64,000 nucleotides of DNA from NCBI GenBank assembly GCA_002392965.1, contig DGIA01000006.1:141084-205083 (forward strand). Reading direction: 5' to 3'. This stretch comes from Bacteroidales bacterium UBA3834 (lineage in GTDB: Bacteria > Bacteroidota > Bacteroidia > Bacteroidales > P3). Shown in pieces: positions 8,611-16,087 of this stretch; the stretch's first letter is position 1, and the number at the start of each line of letters is the position of its first letter. The notes below the pieces were generated by a model that was not told the DNA's origin, searched no databases, and saw only the letters and a list, made by a program, of their open reading frames with translations. The position numbers and the translations under genes were made by a program.

Positions 8611-9018
8611 ATGAAAAAAAGATTCAATCCCATCAAAGATAAAAGTAGCGAAATCATTGAGTTTCTCATGTCTTCGCCTGATATGCCTGACGACGAAGCC
8701 CTGCGCTTCAAGCTACGACTCTCCATCGAAGAGGCCGTCGAGAACGTGGTGCGATACGCCTACGAAGGCGGCATCGGATGGCTCGAGGCAGGCACTTCCC
8801 TAGACAAGGACACTCTAGTACTTACAGTAGAACTGCGTGATGCCGGCGTACCATTCAACCCTCTGAACCGTGAAGACCCCGACATCACCCTCTCGGCAGA
8901 AGAACGCGAGGTAGGTGGACTGGGCATCTTCCTCTGCAAGCAGATGATGGACAACCTGAACTACCGCTACGAGGATGGCAACAACATTCTAACCATGACA
9001 AAGAAAATAAGCGAATAA
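8611..9018 (+). CDS. RsbW-like serine kinase / anti-sigma-type ATPase
   Basis: A 135-aa GHKL ATPase of the HATPase_c_2 type. The N box (LSIEEAVENVVRYAYEGG, about 35-52) and the G boxes (ELRDAGVPFNP, then EVGGLGIFLCKQMMD) are present. By family such proteins phosphorylate a STAS-domain antagonist and hold a regulatory partner when the antagonist is phosphorylated. Tight coupling to the phosphatase upstream and a STAS gene downstream completes a partner-switching module. No sigma factor is next to it; the adjacent candidate partners are a RelA-like and an HD protein. Confidence 0.88.
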   Translation: MKKRFNPIKDKSSEIIEFLMSSPDMPDDEALRFKLRLSIEEAVENVVRYAYEGGIGWLEAGTSLDKDTLVLTVELRDAGVPFNPLNREDPDITLSAEEREVGGLGIFLCKQMMDNLNYRYEDGNNILTMTKKISE

Positions 9019-9030
9019 TGTAAACAAGCA

Positions 9031-9153
9031 GTTAAGTAGACAGTAGTTAAGTAGTTGAGACGATGGCTTTATCTACAAAAAAAACACAAAAAAGACATTT
9101 GTCTTAACTACTGCCCAAAGGCGAGCGAAGCGATAACTACTTTACTACTTAAC
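9031..9153. repeat. Nested inverted repeats between kinase and STAS genes
   Basis: GTTAAGTAG (9031-9039) pairs with CTACTTAAC (9145-9153), and inside it CAGTAGTTAAG (9041-9051) pairs with CTTAACTACTG (9103-9113). This 154-bp gap is the only sizeable break in the operon and could fold into a long hairpin in the mRNA. Confidence 0.6.
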
Positions 9154-9172
9154 TACAAAACAAAGCCAGAAT

Positions 9173-9475
9173 ATGGACGTAACGATAAAAACCGAAGGAG
9201 AGAAAACCCTGGTCACCCTCAACGGGCGCCTCGACACCACCAACGCCGACCAGTTCCAGGCCGACATCCAACCCCTTATGACATCGCCCAAACCCGACAT
9301 CGACATCGACTGCACGGGCATGACCTACACCTCGTCGCAGGGGCTCCGCATCTTCCTCACGCTCCAGAAGAGCGTCCTCGCCCGCGGCGGCAAGATGGTG
9401 ATGCTCCACATGAACCCGCAGGTGAAAGAAGTCTTCGATATCACCGGCTTCTCCAACATCATAGCCATCCGATAG
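9173..9475 (+). CDS. STAS-domain anti-sigma factor antagonist (RsbV/SpoIIAA-like)
   Basis: A 100-aa single STAS domain (MDVTIKTEGEKTLVTLNGRL). The phospho-acceptor loop is intact in YTSSQGLRIFL (about 52-62), and the flanking Asp-rich strand PDIDIDCTGM is typical. By family it is phosphorylated by the RsbW-like kinase and dephosphorylated by the SpoIIE-type phosphatase of the same cluster. Its stop lies 8 nt before the RelA-like gene, so the two should be co-translated, which suggests the antagonist and the synthetase work together. Confidence 0.9.
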   Translation: MDVTIKTEGEKTLVTLNGRLDTTNADQFQADIQPLMTSPKPDIDIDCTGMTYTSSQGLRIFLTLQKSVLARGGKMVMLHMNPQVKEVFDITGFSNIIAIR

Positions 9476-9483
9476 TGCACGCC

Positions 9484-10563
9484 ATGAAACTCGACATGCA
9501 CTGCGAGATGATTCTCGACGAGTACCGCGACCGACTTCCCGTCCTCAATACTATCAAAGAGGTGGTGCTCGACATGCTGCGGCGTACCCTGAAGGACAAC
9601 AACATGGTCGTCACCGCCATCGAAGGCCGTGTAAAGACCGAGAAAAGCCTGGCCGGCAAGCTGGAACTGAAAGGCAACAAATATCACACCCTCGACGACA
9701 TCACCGACATCGTCGGCGTGCGCATCATCACCTTCTTCAGCGACGAGGTCGACCAGATTGCTGCCTTGGTGGAGCGCATGTTTGACATCGACTGGGAGAA
9801 CTCGGTCGACAAGCGCAAGATGCTCGAAATCGACCGCTTCGGATACATGTCGCTCCACTACATCTGCCGCATTCCCAAGTCGCTCTACGAAGACCCCCAG
9901 CAGCCCTTGATCAACGAGATACGCTTCGAGCTGCAGATGCGCACCGCCCTCCAGCACGTGTGGGCCAACATGCAGCACGACACCGGCTACAAGAGCGAGG
10001 TGGAGATACCTATGGAGCACCAGCGCAGTCTCAACCGTCTGGCCGGCATCCTCGAGCTCGCCGACGAGCAGTTCAGCCGCATCCGCAAGGAAATCAACGA
10101 CTACCGCCGCAACGTGCAGTCGCTCGTAGCCAGCGGCAACTTCGACGAAGTTCCCCTCAACGGCGACACCTTCCGCAGCTATTGCGAGCTGCGTCCGTTC
10201 CGTCGTCTGGCCGAAAAGATAGCCACCATCAACCAGGCCGAACTCTACGATGACAGCCCCATGCCCTACTATCAAGTCCTGCTCCGGCTCAACATGAAGA
10301 CCATCGGCGATGTCGAGCGCATGCGCTCCGAGTGCAGCGAGGGCGCCTACCAGCTGGCTCTGATACAGCTCGCCGGCACCGGGCTCGACATCGTGGCCTA
10401 CTCGGTGGCGCTGCAGAACCTCTGCATCGTCAAGATTCTCAAGCTGGGCTACGGGGCGGCAGGCCTCACCAGCATGTTCGACGCCATCTACGGCCCTAGC
10501 ACCTACAACGCCCAGCGCGCCGACCGCATCTACCAGCAGGCCACCAAGAGCAACCTGATGTGA
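9484..10563 (+). CDS. RelA/SpoT-type (p)ppGpp synthetase domain protein
   Basis: A 359-aa protein with a RelA/SpoT nucleotidyltransferase domain at about 50-200: ITDIVGVRIITFF (about 72-84), the G-loop-like GYMSLHYICR (about 120-129) and ELQMRTALQHVWANMQHD (about 149-166). There is no HD hydrolase, TGS or ACT domain, so it is not a long RSH; the C-terminal half (about 200-359) is helical and of unknown role. ATG 9484 is chosen; a much longer frame starting at 9055 merely reads through the STAS gene out of frame. By family it transfers pyrophosphate to GDP/GTP, or in the toxic subgroup to ATP or tRNA. The HD-domain gene lies 45 nt downstream. Confidence 0.88.
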   Translation: MKLDMHCEMILDEYRDRLPVLNTIKEVVLDMLRRTLKDNNMVVTAIEGRVKTEKSLAGKLELKGNKYHTLDDITDIVGVRIITFFSDEVDQIAALVERMFDIDWENSVDKRKMLEIDRFGYMSLHYICRIPKSLYEDPQQPLINEIRFELQMRTALQHVWANMQHDTGYKSEVEIPMEHQRSLNRLAGILELADEQFSRIRKEINDYRRNVQSLVASGNFDEVPLNGDTFRSYCELRPFRRLAEKIATINQAELYDDSPMPYYQVLLRLNMKTIGDVERMRSECSEGAYQLALIQLAGTGLDIVAYSVALQNLCIVKILKLGYGAAGLTSMFDAIYGPSTYNAQRADRIYQQATKSNLM

Positions 10564-10608
10564 TTTATAATTGAAAAAGCAGAATAGTACTAAGCACAAA
10601 ACACTTCT

Positions 10609-11160
10609 ATGGACACTTCCCTTTTCGACAAAGCCGCACAGTTTGCTATCGAGGCCCATCAGGGTGCAGAAAGACGGGGCAAGGGATTCCCCTATATCAT
10701 CCATCCAATGGAGGCCGCCTCAATCGTGGCCACCGTCACCAACGACCCCGAGTTGCTTGCCGCCGCCATCCTCCACGACACCGTGGAAGATACCGACGTG
10801 ACCATCGAACAGATAGAAGAAATGTTCGGCCCGCGGGTGGCGCATCTTGTGAATGTGGAGACAGCACAGAAAGGAGCCTCGTGGCGCGCCCGCCGGGAAG
10901 TGCAGATTGAACGTTTCCGTAAGGCCGACCGCGACAGCAAGATTGTAGCCCTGGGCGACAAACTTTCCAACCTCAGGGCCATCGCCCTCGACCACCGCGC
11001 CCTCGGCGACGCCCTCTGGAGCCGCTTCCACGCCCCGGAAGGGAAGAAAGACATCGAGTGGTACTACCGCAGTTTGGCAACCGCCCTTGACGAGCTTGCC
11101 GACACCGCCCCTCATCAAGAGTTCGTTTCCTTGATAGAGCGGACATTCCCCACAGACTGA
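10609..11160 (+). CDS. HD-domain (p)ppGpp hydrolase-like protein
   Basis: A 183-aa stand-alone HD protein close to the hydrolase domain of SpoT and to MESH1-type small alarmone hydrolases. The metal and catalytic residues are present: H32, H56-D57, the E60-D61 pair in ILHDTVEDTD and D117 in LGDKLSNLRA. It would remove the pyrophosphate added by the synthetase encoded just upstream. The split synthetase/hydrolase arrangement resembles toxSAS toxin-antitoxin pairs, but the link to a partner-switching cascade is different. It is the last gene of the run. Confidence 0.85.
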   Translation: MDTSLFDKAAQFAIEAHQGAERRGKGFPYIIHPMEAASIVATVTNDPELLAAAILHDTVEDTDVTIEQIEEMFGPRVAHLVNVETAQKGASWRARREVQIERFRKADRDSKIVALGDKLSNLRAIALDHRALGDALWSRFHAPEGKKDIEWYYRSLATALDELADTAPHQEFVSLIERTFPTD

Positions 11161-11439
11161 CACATCATTCTTACTTGTGGTCCTTGCTCAAGCTCAGTTT
11201 TTAAGCATCTTGGAGCAAGCTCAAGCCTCGTCGTGTCTTATGAAGCAGTTGGCATTGATACAGAAACCTTTGTCATTATGCCGACAATAAAATGACTCTT
11301 TTACCATTAGTAGATGCAAAGAAACGGATAGTATAACCAAAATGGAACGCCTTTGATGCAAAGCATGCTTTAGAAATGTTTAACCCAAAAACACAATATG
11401 GTAAAACAAATCAAGAAAGTATTAATGCTTTGCATTTTG
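11161..11439. other. Intergenic region without a recognisable gene
   Basis: About 280 bp between the HD gene and the cupin remnant. Short open frames on both strands show no family features. A weak repeat, GCTCAAGCTCAGTTTT with GGAGCAAGCTCAAGCC, lies near 11185-11230. Confidence 0.4.
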
Positions 11440-11738
11440 CAGACGGCGATCTTCACTCTTCCAATCCGCTCGGCATCAACTTGATAGAAGCCGTTGTCGC
11501 GCATGATGTAGAATTCCTCATGGGTCTTGTGGGTGTGCTGGAAGCCGCTGTCCAGATCGGGTACAAGCGTCAGGAACGACAGCTCGCTGCCGGTGGCGCC
11601 CACCGCCTAACCTACAAACACCTTGCCCTGGATGACATGGGGACCCATCGGGAGCTGACACTCAATAATCTGTTCGATATTTCCCACGTTGACGGTGGCA
11701 TAGTTGCGGCCGCTCTTGATGTTTTCGACTGTTCTCAT
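11440..11738 (-). pseudogene. Cupin-domain protein remnant
   Basis: The reverse strand from ATG 11738 (MRTVENIKSGRNYATVNVGN) runs into an in-frame TAG at 11607-11609 and then continues in the same frame with GATGSELSFLTL and the metal-binding cupin motif HTHKTHEEFYI. After VDAERIGRV the homology stops and the C-terminal cupin strands are missing. One nonsense change plus a 3' truncation indicate a dead gene. A promoter-like TACTTTTG lies at 11782-11789. Small cupins of this type commonly accompany the redox genes found next to it. Confidence 0.75.
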
Positions 11739-11781
11739 TACTGTTCTTTTTTTTAAGGTTTCTTGATTTTTTTTTCGGTTG

Positions 11782-11789
11782 CAAAAGTA
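11782..11789 (-). promoter_or_regulatory. -7 element of the cupin remnant
   Basis: TACTTTTG on the reverse strand, 44 nt upstream of ATG 11738. Confidence 0.5.
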
Positions 11790-12006
11790 TAATGATTTCC
11801 GAAACACGGTTCAAGAGGGTATCCGTGCATAAGCCACTTACTTTTTGGTAAGTAATACCGTAACAGCATGAAAGCGCTGTCGGCACTTTAACACTTATTT
11901 AACACAAAAGGCCATCATTCCGACGACCTTTTTCTGTTTTCTGTAGTAGCAAAGTCTCCTTTTTGTAGTATCCAGCAATGCGGGCTACCGCAAACACCGC
12001 TGGTTA

Positions 12007-12621
12007 TCAATACACCAATCCATTCAGCCATTTCTCCACCTTGTCTTTACCTGTGCGGACTTCGTGACCGTAGATGGAGAAGCCTTTGGTGACGGTGGCC
12101 TTGGGGAAGGCTTTCTTCACGTCGCTGACACAGTTAGCCAGGCCGCTACCCTCGTGGGTGGTGAAGGGGATGACGGTCTTCCCGGCAAGGTCGATGTCCT
12201 TAAAGAGAGTGAACATCACCTGTGGGTAGGTGCCCCACCACACGGGGCCGCCGATGAAGACGGTGTCGTACTTGCTGAGGTCGGGGGCAGCGCCTTCGTA
12301 TGGCGGCAGCTCGCCCTTGTTGGCCTCTTCCTGCGCCAGGTTGATGAGCGGCATATAGGCCATTCCGTCGTACTTGTGGGTGACAATCTCATACTGGTCG
12401 GCACCGGTGATTTCGCTGATGTAGTCGGCCACAATCTTGGTGTTGCCGACCTCGATGTTGCCCACGCTGTAGTTGTCACCCGCATGGGAGAAGAAAATGA
12501 CTTTTTTATTCATTGCGTTATTGTGTGAATGCGTTATTGTGTTAGTGTTGTTTTGTCCATTCTGAGCATTGCAGCCGCTGGCCAACAGTAATGCAAGGGC
12601 TGCGGTGAGAATCTTGTTCAT
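12007..12621 (-). CDS. Flavodoxin with lipoprotein signal peptide
   Basis: A 204-aa protein. Residues 1-17 form a signal peptide with a lipobox ending at Cys17 (LLASGC), then a polar linker (about 18-36) largely encoded by the 16-bp repeat, then a complete flavodoxin-like domain that itself begins with a Met (M37, NKKVIFFSHAGDNYSVGN). Other flavodoxin features are YDTVFIGGPVWWGTYP (about 119-134) and TTHEGSGLANC. By family it binds FMN and carries electrons. The signal peptide predicts a periplasmic or outer-membrane lipoprotein; initiation at M37 (12513) would give a cytosolic form. It is the last gene of the first redox set. Confidence 0.85.
   Translation of the reverse strand: MNKILTAALALLLASGCNAQNGQNNTNTITHSHNNAMNKKVIFFSHAGDNYSVGNIEVGNTKIVADYISEITGADQYEIVTHKYDGMAYMPLINLAQEEANKGELPPYEGAAPDLSKYDTVFIGGPVWWGTYPQVMFTLFKDIDLAGKTVIPFTTHEGSGLANCVSDVKKAFPKATVTKGFSIYGHEVRTGKDKVEKWLNGLVY
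12511..12548. repeat. Dispersed 16-bp repeat touching an internal ATG
   Basis: Two units, CATTGCGTTATTGTGT and GAATGCGTTATTGTGT, inside the flavodoxin frame. Read on the minus strand the array ends exactly at the ATG of M37. Confidence 0.75.
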
Positions 12622-12656
12622 TGCGTTATTGTGTGATTGCGTTAGTGTGTTAGTGT
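12619..12656. repeat. Dispersed 16-bp repeat touching the flavodoxin start
   Basis: CATTGCGTTATTGTGT and GATTGCGTTAGTGTGT. Read on the minus strand the array ends exactly at the gene's first ATG, like the copy at 12511. Confidence 0.75.
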
Positions 12657-12666
12657 TTTTTGCAAA

Positions 12667-13770
12667 TTACTGCATGGTATTGTATTGTTCGTCGGTGACA
12701 GGTTCTAGCCACTCATTGCTGTTGCCGGGTTTGGCGTTGGCGTGGTAGGTGAGGTGCTGCATCCAGCTGTCCTTGGCAGCACCGTGCCAATGCTTCACGC
12801 CTTCGGGGACGGCGATGGTGACACCGGGTTTCAGCTCCACGGCGGGTTTGCCCCACTCCTGATACCAGCCACGACCGCTGACGCAGATGAGCATCTGCAC
12901 GGCACCGTGGTGAACGTGCCAGTTGTTGCGGCAGCCAGGTTCGAAACTGACGTTGTAGAGCCCGCTCACCGAGTCGAGCAAGGCCAGGTAACTCTGACCG
13001 GTGAAATACTTGGCGTAGGCGTCGTTGGGTTCGCCCAAGGGCCACGCGGAGGTAGAGACGGCGGGCATCGGCTGTCCGCCCACGGCGGCGATGGCAGCCT
13101 CGCAACGCAGCGCCTCTGCCTCCATACCGTGTGAACGCAAAGAGGCGACGATACCGTTCAGCTGCTCCTCCGTCACACCCATATTCAATGCGCCGCGCAC
13201 GTGGGCTTGCAACTGCGGCATTACGCCTTCCAAGCCGCTCAGCGCGCTGACGGTGACCAGCTCGCGGTCGGCATGGGTGAGCAGGTCGCGGGCGAAGATG
13301 TCGCCAAAGAGGTGCGCCTTGAGGTAGTAATCCTCGGCAGGACAGAAGTCGTAGTTGAACGGCTGTCCGCTGAGCTTCGTCTGCACCTCGGTGCCTTGCT
13401 TGAGGGCATCGTAGCCGCTGGGCAGCGGCGACGATTCGGCACCCATCTTCACATCGCCTCGCTGTTCCATCACTTTCTTGAGCGTCCCCAGCGCGTTGAG
13501 CGAACGCGGGAAGCCGGTGTAGGCATAGAGCTGCGAGAGGGCTTCCTTCATCTGGTTGGCAGTGAGGCCTGCGTCGAAGCCCTCGCTGATGGCGATGGCC
13601 AGCGACGACTGGTCGCCCCTCGCCTCGTGGCAGGCGATAGCCGTCAACGCGGCCACCTGCTTTTCGTTGAAACTTAAAGTATTCATATCCTTTCCCGATT
13701 CTGTCTTTTTGCCGCACCCTACTGTCAGCAGCATGCAGCAGGCGGCAAGAATCATTGCGATGCGTTTCAT
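12667..13770 (-). CDS. Carboxymuconolactone decarboxylase-like / cupin fusion lipoprotein
   Basis: A 367-aa protein: signal peptide with lipobox Cys19 (MLLTVGC), short linker, Met29, then two AhpD/CMD-like repeats (about 30-120 and 130-230, with helical segments such as HADRELVTVSALSGL) and a C-terminal cupin (about 255-350) with metal-binding histidines in NWHVHHGAVQMLI and GVKHWHGAAKD. CMD-cupin fusions are common beside flavodoxins and aldo/keto reductases. The canonical CMD catalytic CxxC is not evident, so peroxidase activity is doubtful. Its signal peptide is almost identical in DNA to that of the flavodoxin at 23474, suggesting a copied export cassette. Confidence 0.85.
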   Translation of the reverse strand: MKRIAMILAACCMLLTVGCGKKTESGKDMNTLSFNEKQVAALTAIACHEARGDQSSLAIAISEGFDAGLTANQMKEALSQLYAYTGFPRSLNALGTLKKVMEQRGDVKMGAESSPLPSGYDALKQGTEVQTKLSGQPFNYDFCPAEDYYLKAHLFGDIFARDLLTHADRELVTVSALSGLEGVMPQLQAHVRGALNMGVTEEQLNGIVASLRSHGMEAEALRCEAAIAAVGGQPMPAVSTSAWPLGEPNDAYAKYFTGQSYLALLDSVSGLYNVSFEPGCRNNWHVHHGAVQMLICVSGRGWYQEWGKPAVELKPGVTIAVPEGVKHWHGAAKDSWMQHLTYHANAKPGNSNEWLEPVTDEQYNTMQ

Positions 13771-13781
13771 CTTAAGTGTAA

Positions 13782-14768
13782 TTATTTGTCGATACTGACG
13801 ATAGTGTATTTGCGGCTTCCGAGACCTATCTTCTCGGCGTGCTCGACGGTGTGGATGCCGTGACGGCTCTCTATGCGCTCTTTCATGGAGGCTACGTCGT
13901 TGTCGGCTGTTTGCTCCTGACTAAGGACGAGGTCGATGCAGGCTTGGTCGAGAGCCACGGGGTCGGTGCTGGCGAGGATGCCCATATCCTTAAGCGCCAC
14001 AGGGGTGGGGTTGCCGTTGCAGTCGCAGTCGATACTCATATTGTTCAGCACGGCGATGTAGAGCACCTTGCCCTTGAAGTAGTCGTGCACCGCAGCGGCG
14101 GCGTTGGCCATGCACTCGAGGAACTTGTCCTGGTTCTCCGGCTGGATGTAGTCCCACAGCTTGGTGTAGTCTTCACTCTGGCCGTTGGTGTGGATGTAGG
14201 TCTTGCCGTTGCGCGAGGCGACGCCGATACTGGCGTTTTTCAGCACGCCGCCGAAGCCGCCCATCTGGTGTCCTTTGAAGTGGGCGAGATTGATCATAAA
14301 GTCGTAGTTCTGAAGGTTCTTGCCCACGATGTTGTAGCGCATATAGGTGGTGTCGCGCACGGGGATTTTGATTTCGCCGTCGGCATCCATAATGTCCACG
14401 CCGCCGATGGTGTTGAAGCCGTGCTCCTCGATGACCTTCAGGTGGTCTTCGGAGTTCATACGGCTGCCGGCGTAGGCGGTGTTGCACTCCACGATTTTGC
14501 CGTTCACCAGCTGCACCAGTGGTCCGATGAGTTCGGCCTTCAGGTGGTTGTTGTTGCCGGCCTCTCCTGTGGAGATTTTCACAGCCACGCGCCCTTCGGC
14601 CTTTACGCCAAGAGCGTTGTAGATGTTAATCAGCGCCTCGGGGCTGATGTCGCGGGTCATGTACACCACCGAGCCTTCAGGGTCCTGTGTGGTCGTTGCG
14701 GTTTCCTGTTTCTGGTTGCAGCCGAGCAGCATAAGCGCCGCAGCGGCAAATAATGCGATTCTTTTCAT
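13782..14768 (-). CDS. DUF362-domain lipoprotein, copy 1
   Basis: A 328-aa protein with signal peptide and lipobox (LMLLGC, Cys17) and a DUF362 domain over most of its length. Conserved segments include GRVAVKISTGE, IVECNTAYAGSR, NLAHFKGHQMGGFGG and NNMSIDCDCNGNPTP. The DUF362 family is often linked to iron-sulfur proteins, but no ferredoxin-type CxxCxxC motif is present here. A clear paralogue lies at 23996 with the same lipoprotein organisation. The gene is 11 nt upstream of the CMD-cupin gene and follows the aldo/keto reductase, so the four form one minus-strand operon. Biochemical role unknown. Confidence 0.85.
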   Translation of the reverse strand: MKRIALFAAAALMLLGCNQKQETATTTQDPEGSVVYMTRDISPEALINIYNALGVKAEGRVAVKISTGEAGNNNHLKAELIGPLVQLVNGKIVECNTAYAGSRMNSEDHLKVIEEHGFNTIGGVDIMDADGEIKIPVRDTTYMRYNIVGKNLQNYDFMINLAHFKGHQMGGFGGVLKNASIGVASRNGKTYIHTNGQSEDYTKLWDYIQPENQDKFLECMANAAAAVHDYFKGKVLYIAVLNNMSIDCDCNGNPTPVALKDMGILASTDPVALDQACIDLVLSQEQTADNDVASMKERIESRHGIHTVEHAEKIGLGSRKYTIVSIDK

Positions 14769-14792
14769 TGTTATAAGTATTGGGTTATTTTT

Positions 14793-15638
14793 TTATCCGT
14801 AATTCTCAATCAAATACTTCACAAACTGCGGGTCGCCGAAGTCGATGGTGCCCGTGTCGTGCTGGTTGAGCTTGGCGACGGCGGCCATATCGTCGGCGGT
14901 CAGCGTGAAGTCGAAGATGTCGTAATTTTGCGCCATACGTTCCTTGTGGCTGGACTTGGGGATGGCCACAACACCACGCTGGGTCAGCCACCGGAGGGCC
15001 ACCTGAGCGGCACTTTTGCCATACTTGGCACCTATGGCGGCAAGCTCTTCGCTCTTCACGATGCCCTCGACCCCTTGTCCGCCAAGCGGTCCCCAAGCCA
15101 TCATACGTGTGCTGAATTCTGCAAGTATCGGCTCGATGGCTGTCTGCTGTATGAGGGTGTTGCATTGCAGCTGGTTCACCATCGGCTTTACATCCACATA
15201 GTGGGCGAAGTCGAAGAAGCGGCCCGACTGGAAGTTGCTCACTCCTATGGCGCGCACCTTGCCGTCGTGATAGGCTTTCTCCATCGCCCGCCACGTGCCG
15301 AACACGTCGCCGTAGGCCTGATGGATGAGCAGCAGATCGATGTAATCCGTCTGCAACTTGCGCAGGCTCTCGTCGATGCTCTTGGCTGCCTTTTCCTCTC
15401 CGTTGTTCGCAATCCACACCTTTGTCACGAGGAAAATCTCCTCGCGTTTCAGGCCACTTTTGCGCCAGGCATTACCCACGCCCTCTTCGTTGGCATAGGC
15501 CTGAGCTGTGTCTATCAGCCGGTAGCCGACGCTCAGCGCATCGCTGACACAACGCTCGCACTCGGCGGGCGACACTTGGAAGACGCCATAACCCAGCAAG
15601 GGCATATTCACTCCGTTTGATAATGTAATTTCTTGCAT
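14793..15638 (-). CDS. Aldo/keto reductase
   Basis: A 281-aa NADPH-dependent oxidoreductase of the 2,5-diketo-gluconate reductase type. The catalytic tetrad is visible: D43 and Y48 in LIDTAQAYANEEGVG, K73 in VTKVWI and H106 in DLLLIHQ. The C-terminal cofactor-binding segment (AIPKSSHKERMAQNYDIFDF) is intact. Unlike its neighbours it has no signal peptide, so it should be cytosolic. It is the first gene of the minus-strand redox operon, with a promoter box at 15693-15700. Confidence 0.93.
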   Translation of the reverse strand: MQEITLSNGVNMPLLGYGVFQVSPAECERCVSDALSVGYRLIDTAQAYANEEGVGNAWRKSGLKREEIFLVTKVWIANNGEEKAAKSIDESLRKLQTDYIDLLLIHQAYGDVFGTWRAMEKAYHDGKVRAIGVSNFQSGRFFDFAHYVDVKPMVNQLQCNTLIQQTAIEPILAEFSTRMMAWGPLGGQGVEGIVKSEELAAIGAKYGKSAAQVALRWLTQRGVVAIPKSSHKERMAQNYDIFDFTLTADDMAAVAKLNQHDTGTIDFGDPQFVKYLIENYG

Positions 15639-15692
15639 AAGTATTTGTTTTATTGTTTATTATTTATTTTTTGTTCGTTTCGTTCGATGCTG

Positions 15693-15700
15693 CAAAATTA
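15693..15700 (-). promoter_or_regulatory. Promoter of the first redox operon
   Basis: TAATTTTG on the reverse strand, 55 nt upstream of the aldo/keto reductase start. Confidence 0.65.
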
Positions 15701-15781
15701 CAACCATTATCCCATACATCTATTTCACAAAAAGCACCAATGTTTTCACAATAAATACAAAAGTGAATTATTACCACTTTA

Positions 15782-15813
15782 ACACATTCGCGAATTCTCA
15801 CATTCACGCATTC
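15782..15813. repeat. Dispersed 16-bp repeat, two units
   Basis: ACACATTCGCGAATTC and TCACATTCACGCATTC, in the intergenic region that borders the AT-rich cassette. Confidence 0.65.
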
Positions 15814-15942
15814 CTTCTCCCTTCTTCGTGGGTTCTTCGTGCCTTCTATGTGGCAATTACATATCCCCTGAAAACCAGCGCATTGCGCGTATGAATCATG
15901 CAGAATTGCAAGTCGCTGATTTTCAACCCAAAGGTTAGTGAT

Positions 15943-15986
15943 CCCTCGGCGATCCTTCGGCGATCCTTCGACGGTCTCTCGGCGAC
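15943..15986. repeat. Tandem 11-bp repeat, four units
   Basis: Four degenerate units of CCTTCGGCGAT lie immediately before the promoter of the AT-rich cassette. They are GC-rich in an AT-rich setting. Confidence 0.65.
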
Positions 15987-16055
15987 CCGTTTATAATAGC
16001 ATCCCCTTCTTGACAGCCATTGAAAAATACATTTTGCCATTCAAGAAAAAATGCG

Positions 16056-16063
16056 TACCTTTG
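16056..16063 (+). promoter_or_regulatory. Promoter of the AT-rich cassette
   Basis: TACCTTTG, 24 nt upstream of ATG 16088. Together with the tight gene spacing it implies one transcript for the four genes to 20314. Confidence 0.75.
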
Positions 16064-16087
16064 CAAATTGAAAAAACCGACACCAAT

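Noticed and set aside
9055..9483. An upstream extension of the RelA-like gene
   Set aside because: It reads the STAS gene out of frame as Arg/His/Pro-rich nonsense; ATG 9484 follows the STAS stop.
9484..11160. A plain toxSAS toxin-antitoxin pair
   Set aside because: The pair resembles one, but the STAS gene lies 8 nt upstream with a full partner-switching set, so it is kept as an alternative rather than the main call.
15943..15986. A CRISPR-like array
   Set aside because: Units of 11 bp stand directly in tandem with no spacers and no cas genes are present.
15938..16087. A 50-codon extension of the first cassette gene
   Set aside because: It crosses the tandem repeat and the promoter box at 16056-16063, so transcription starts after it.
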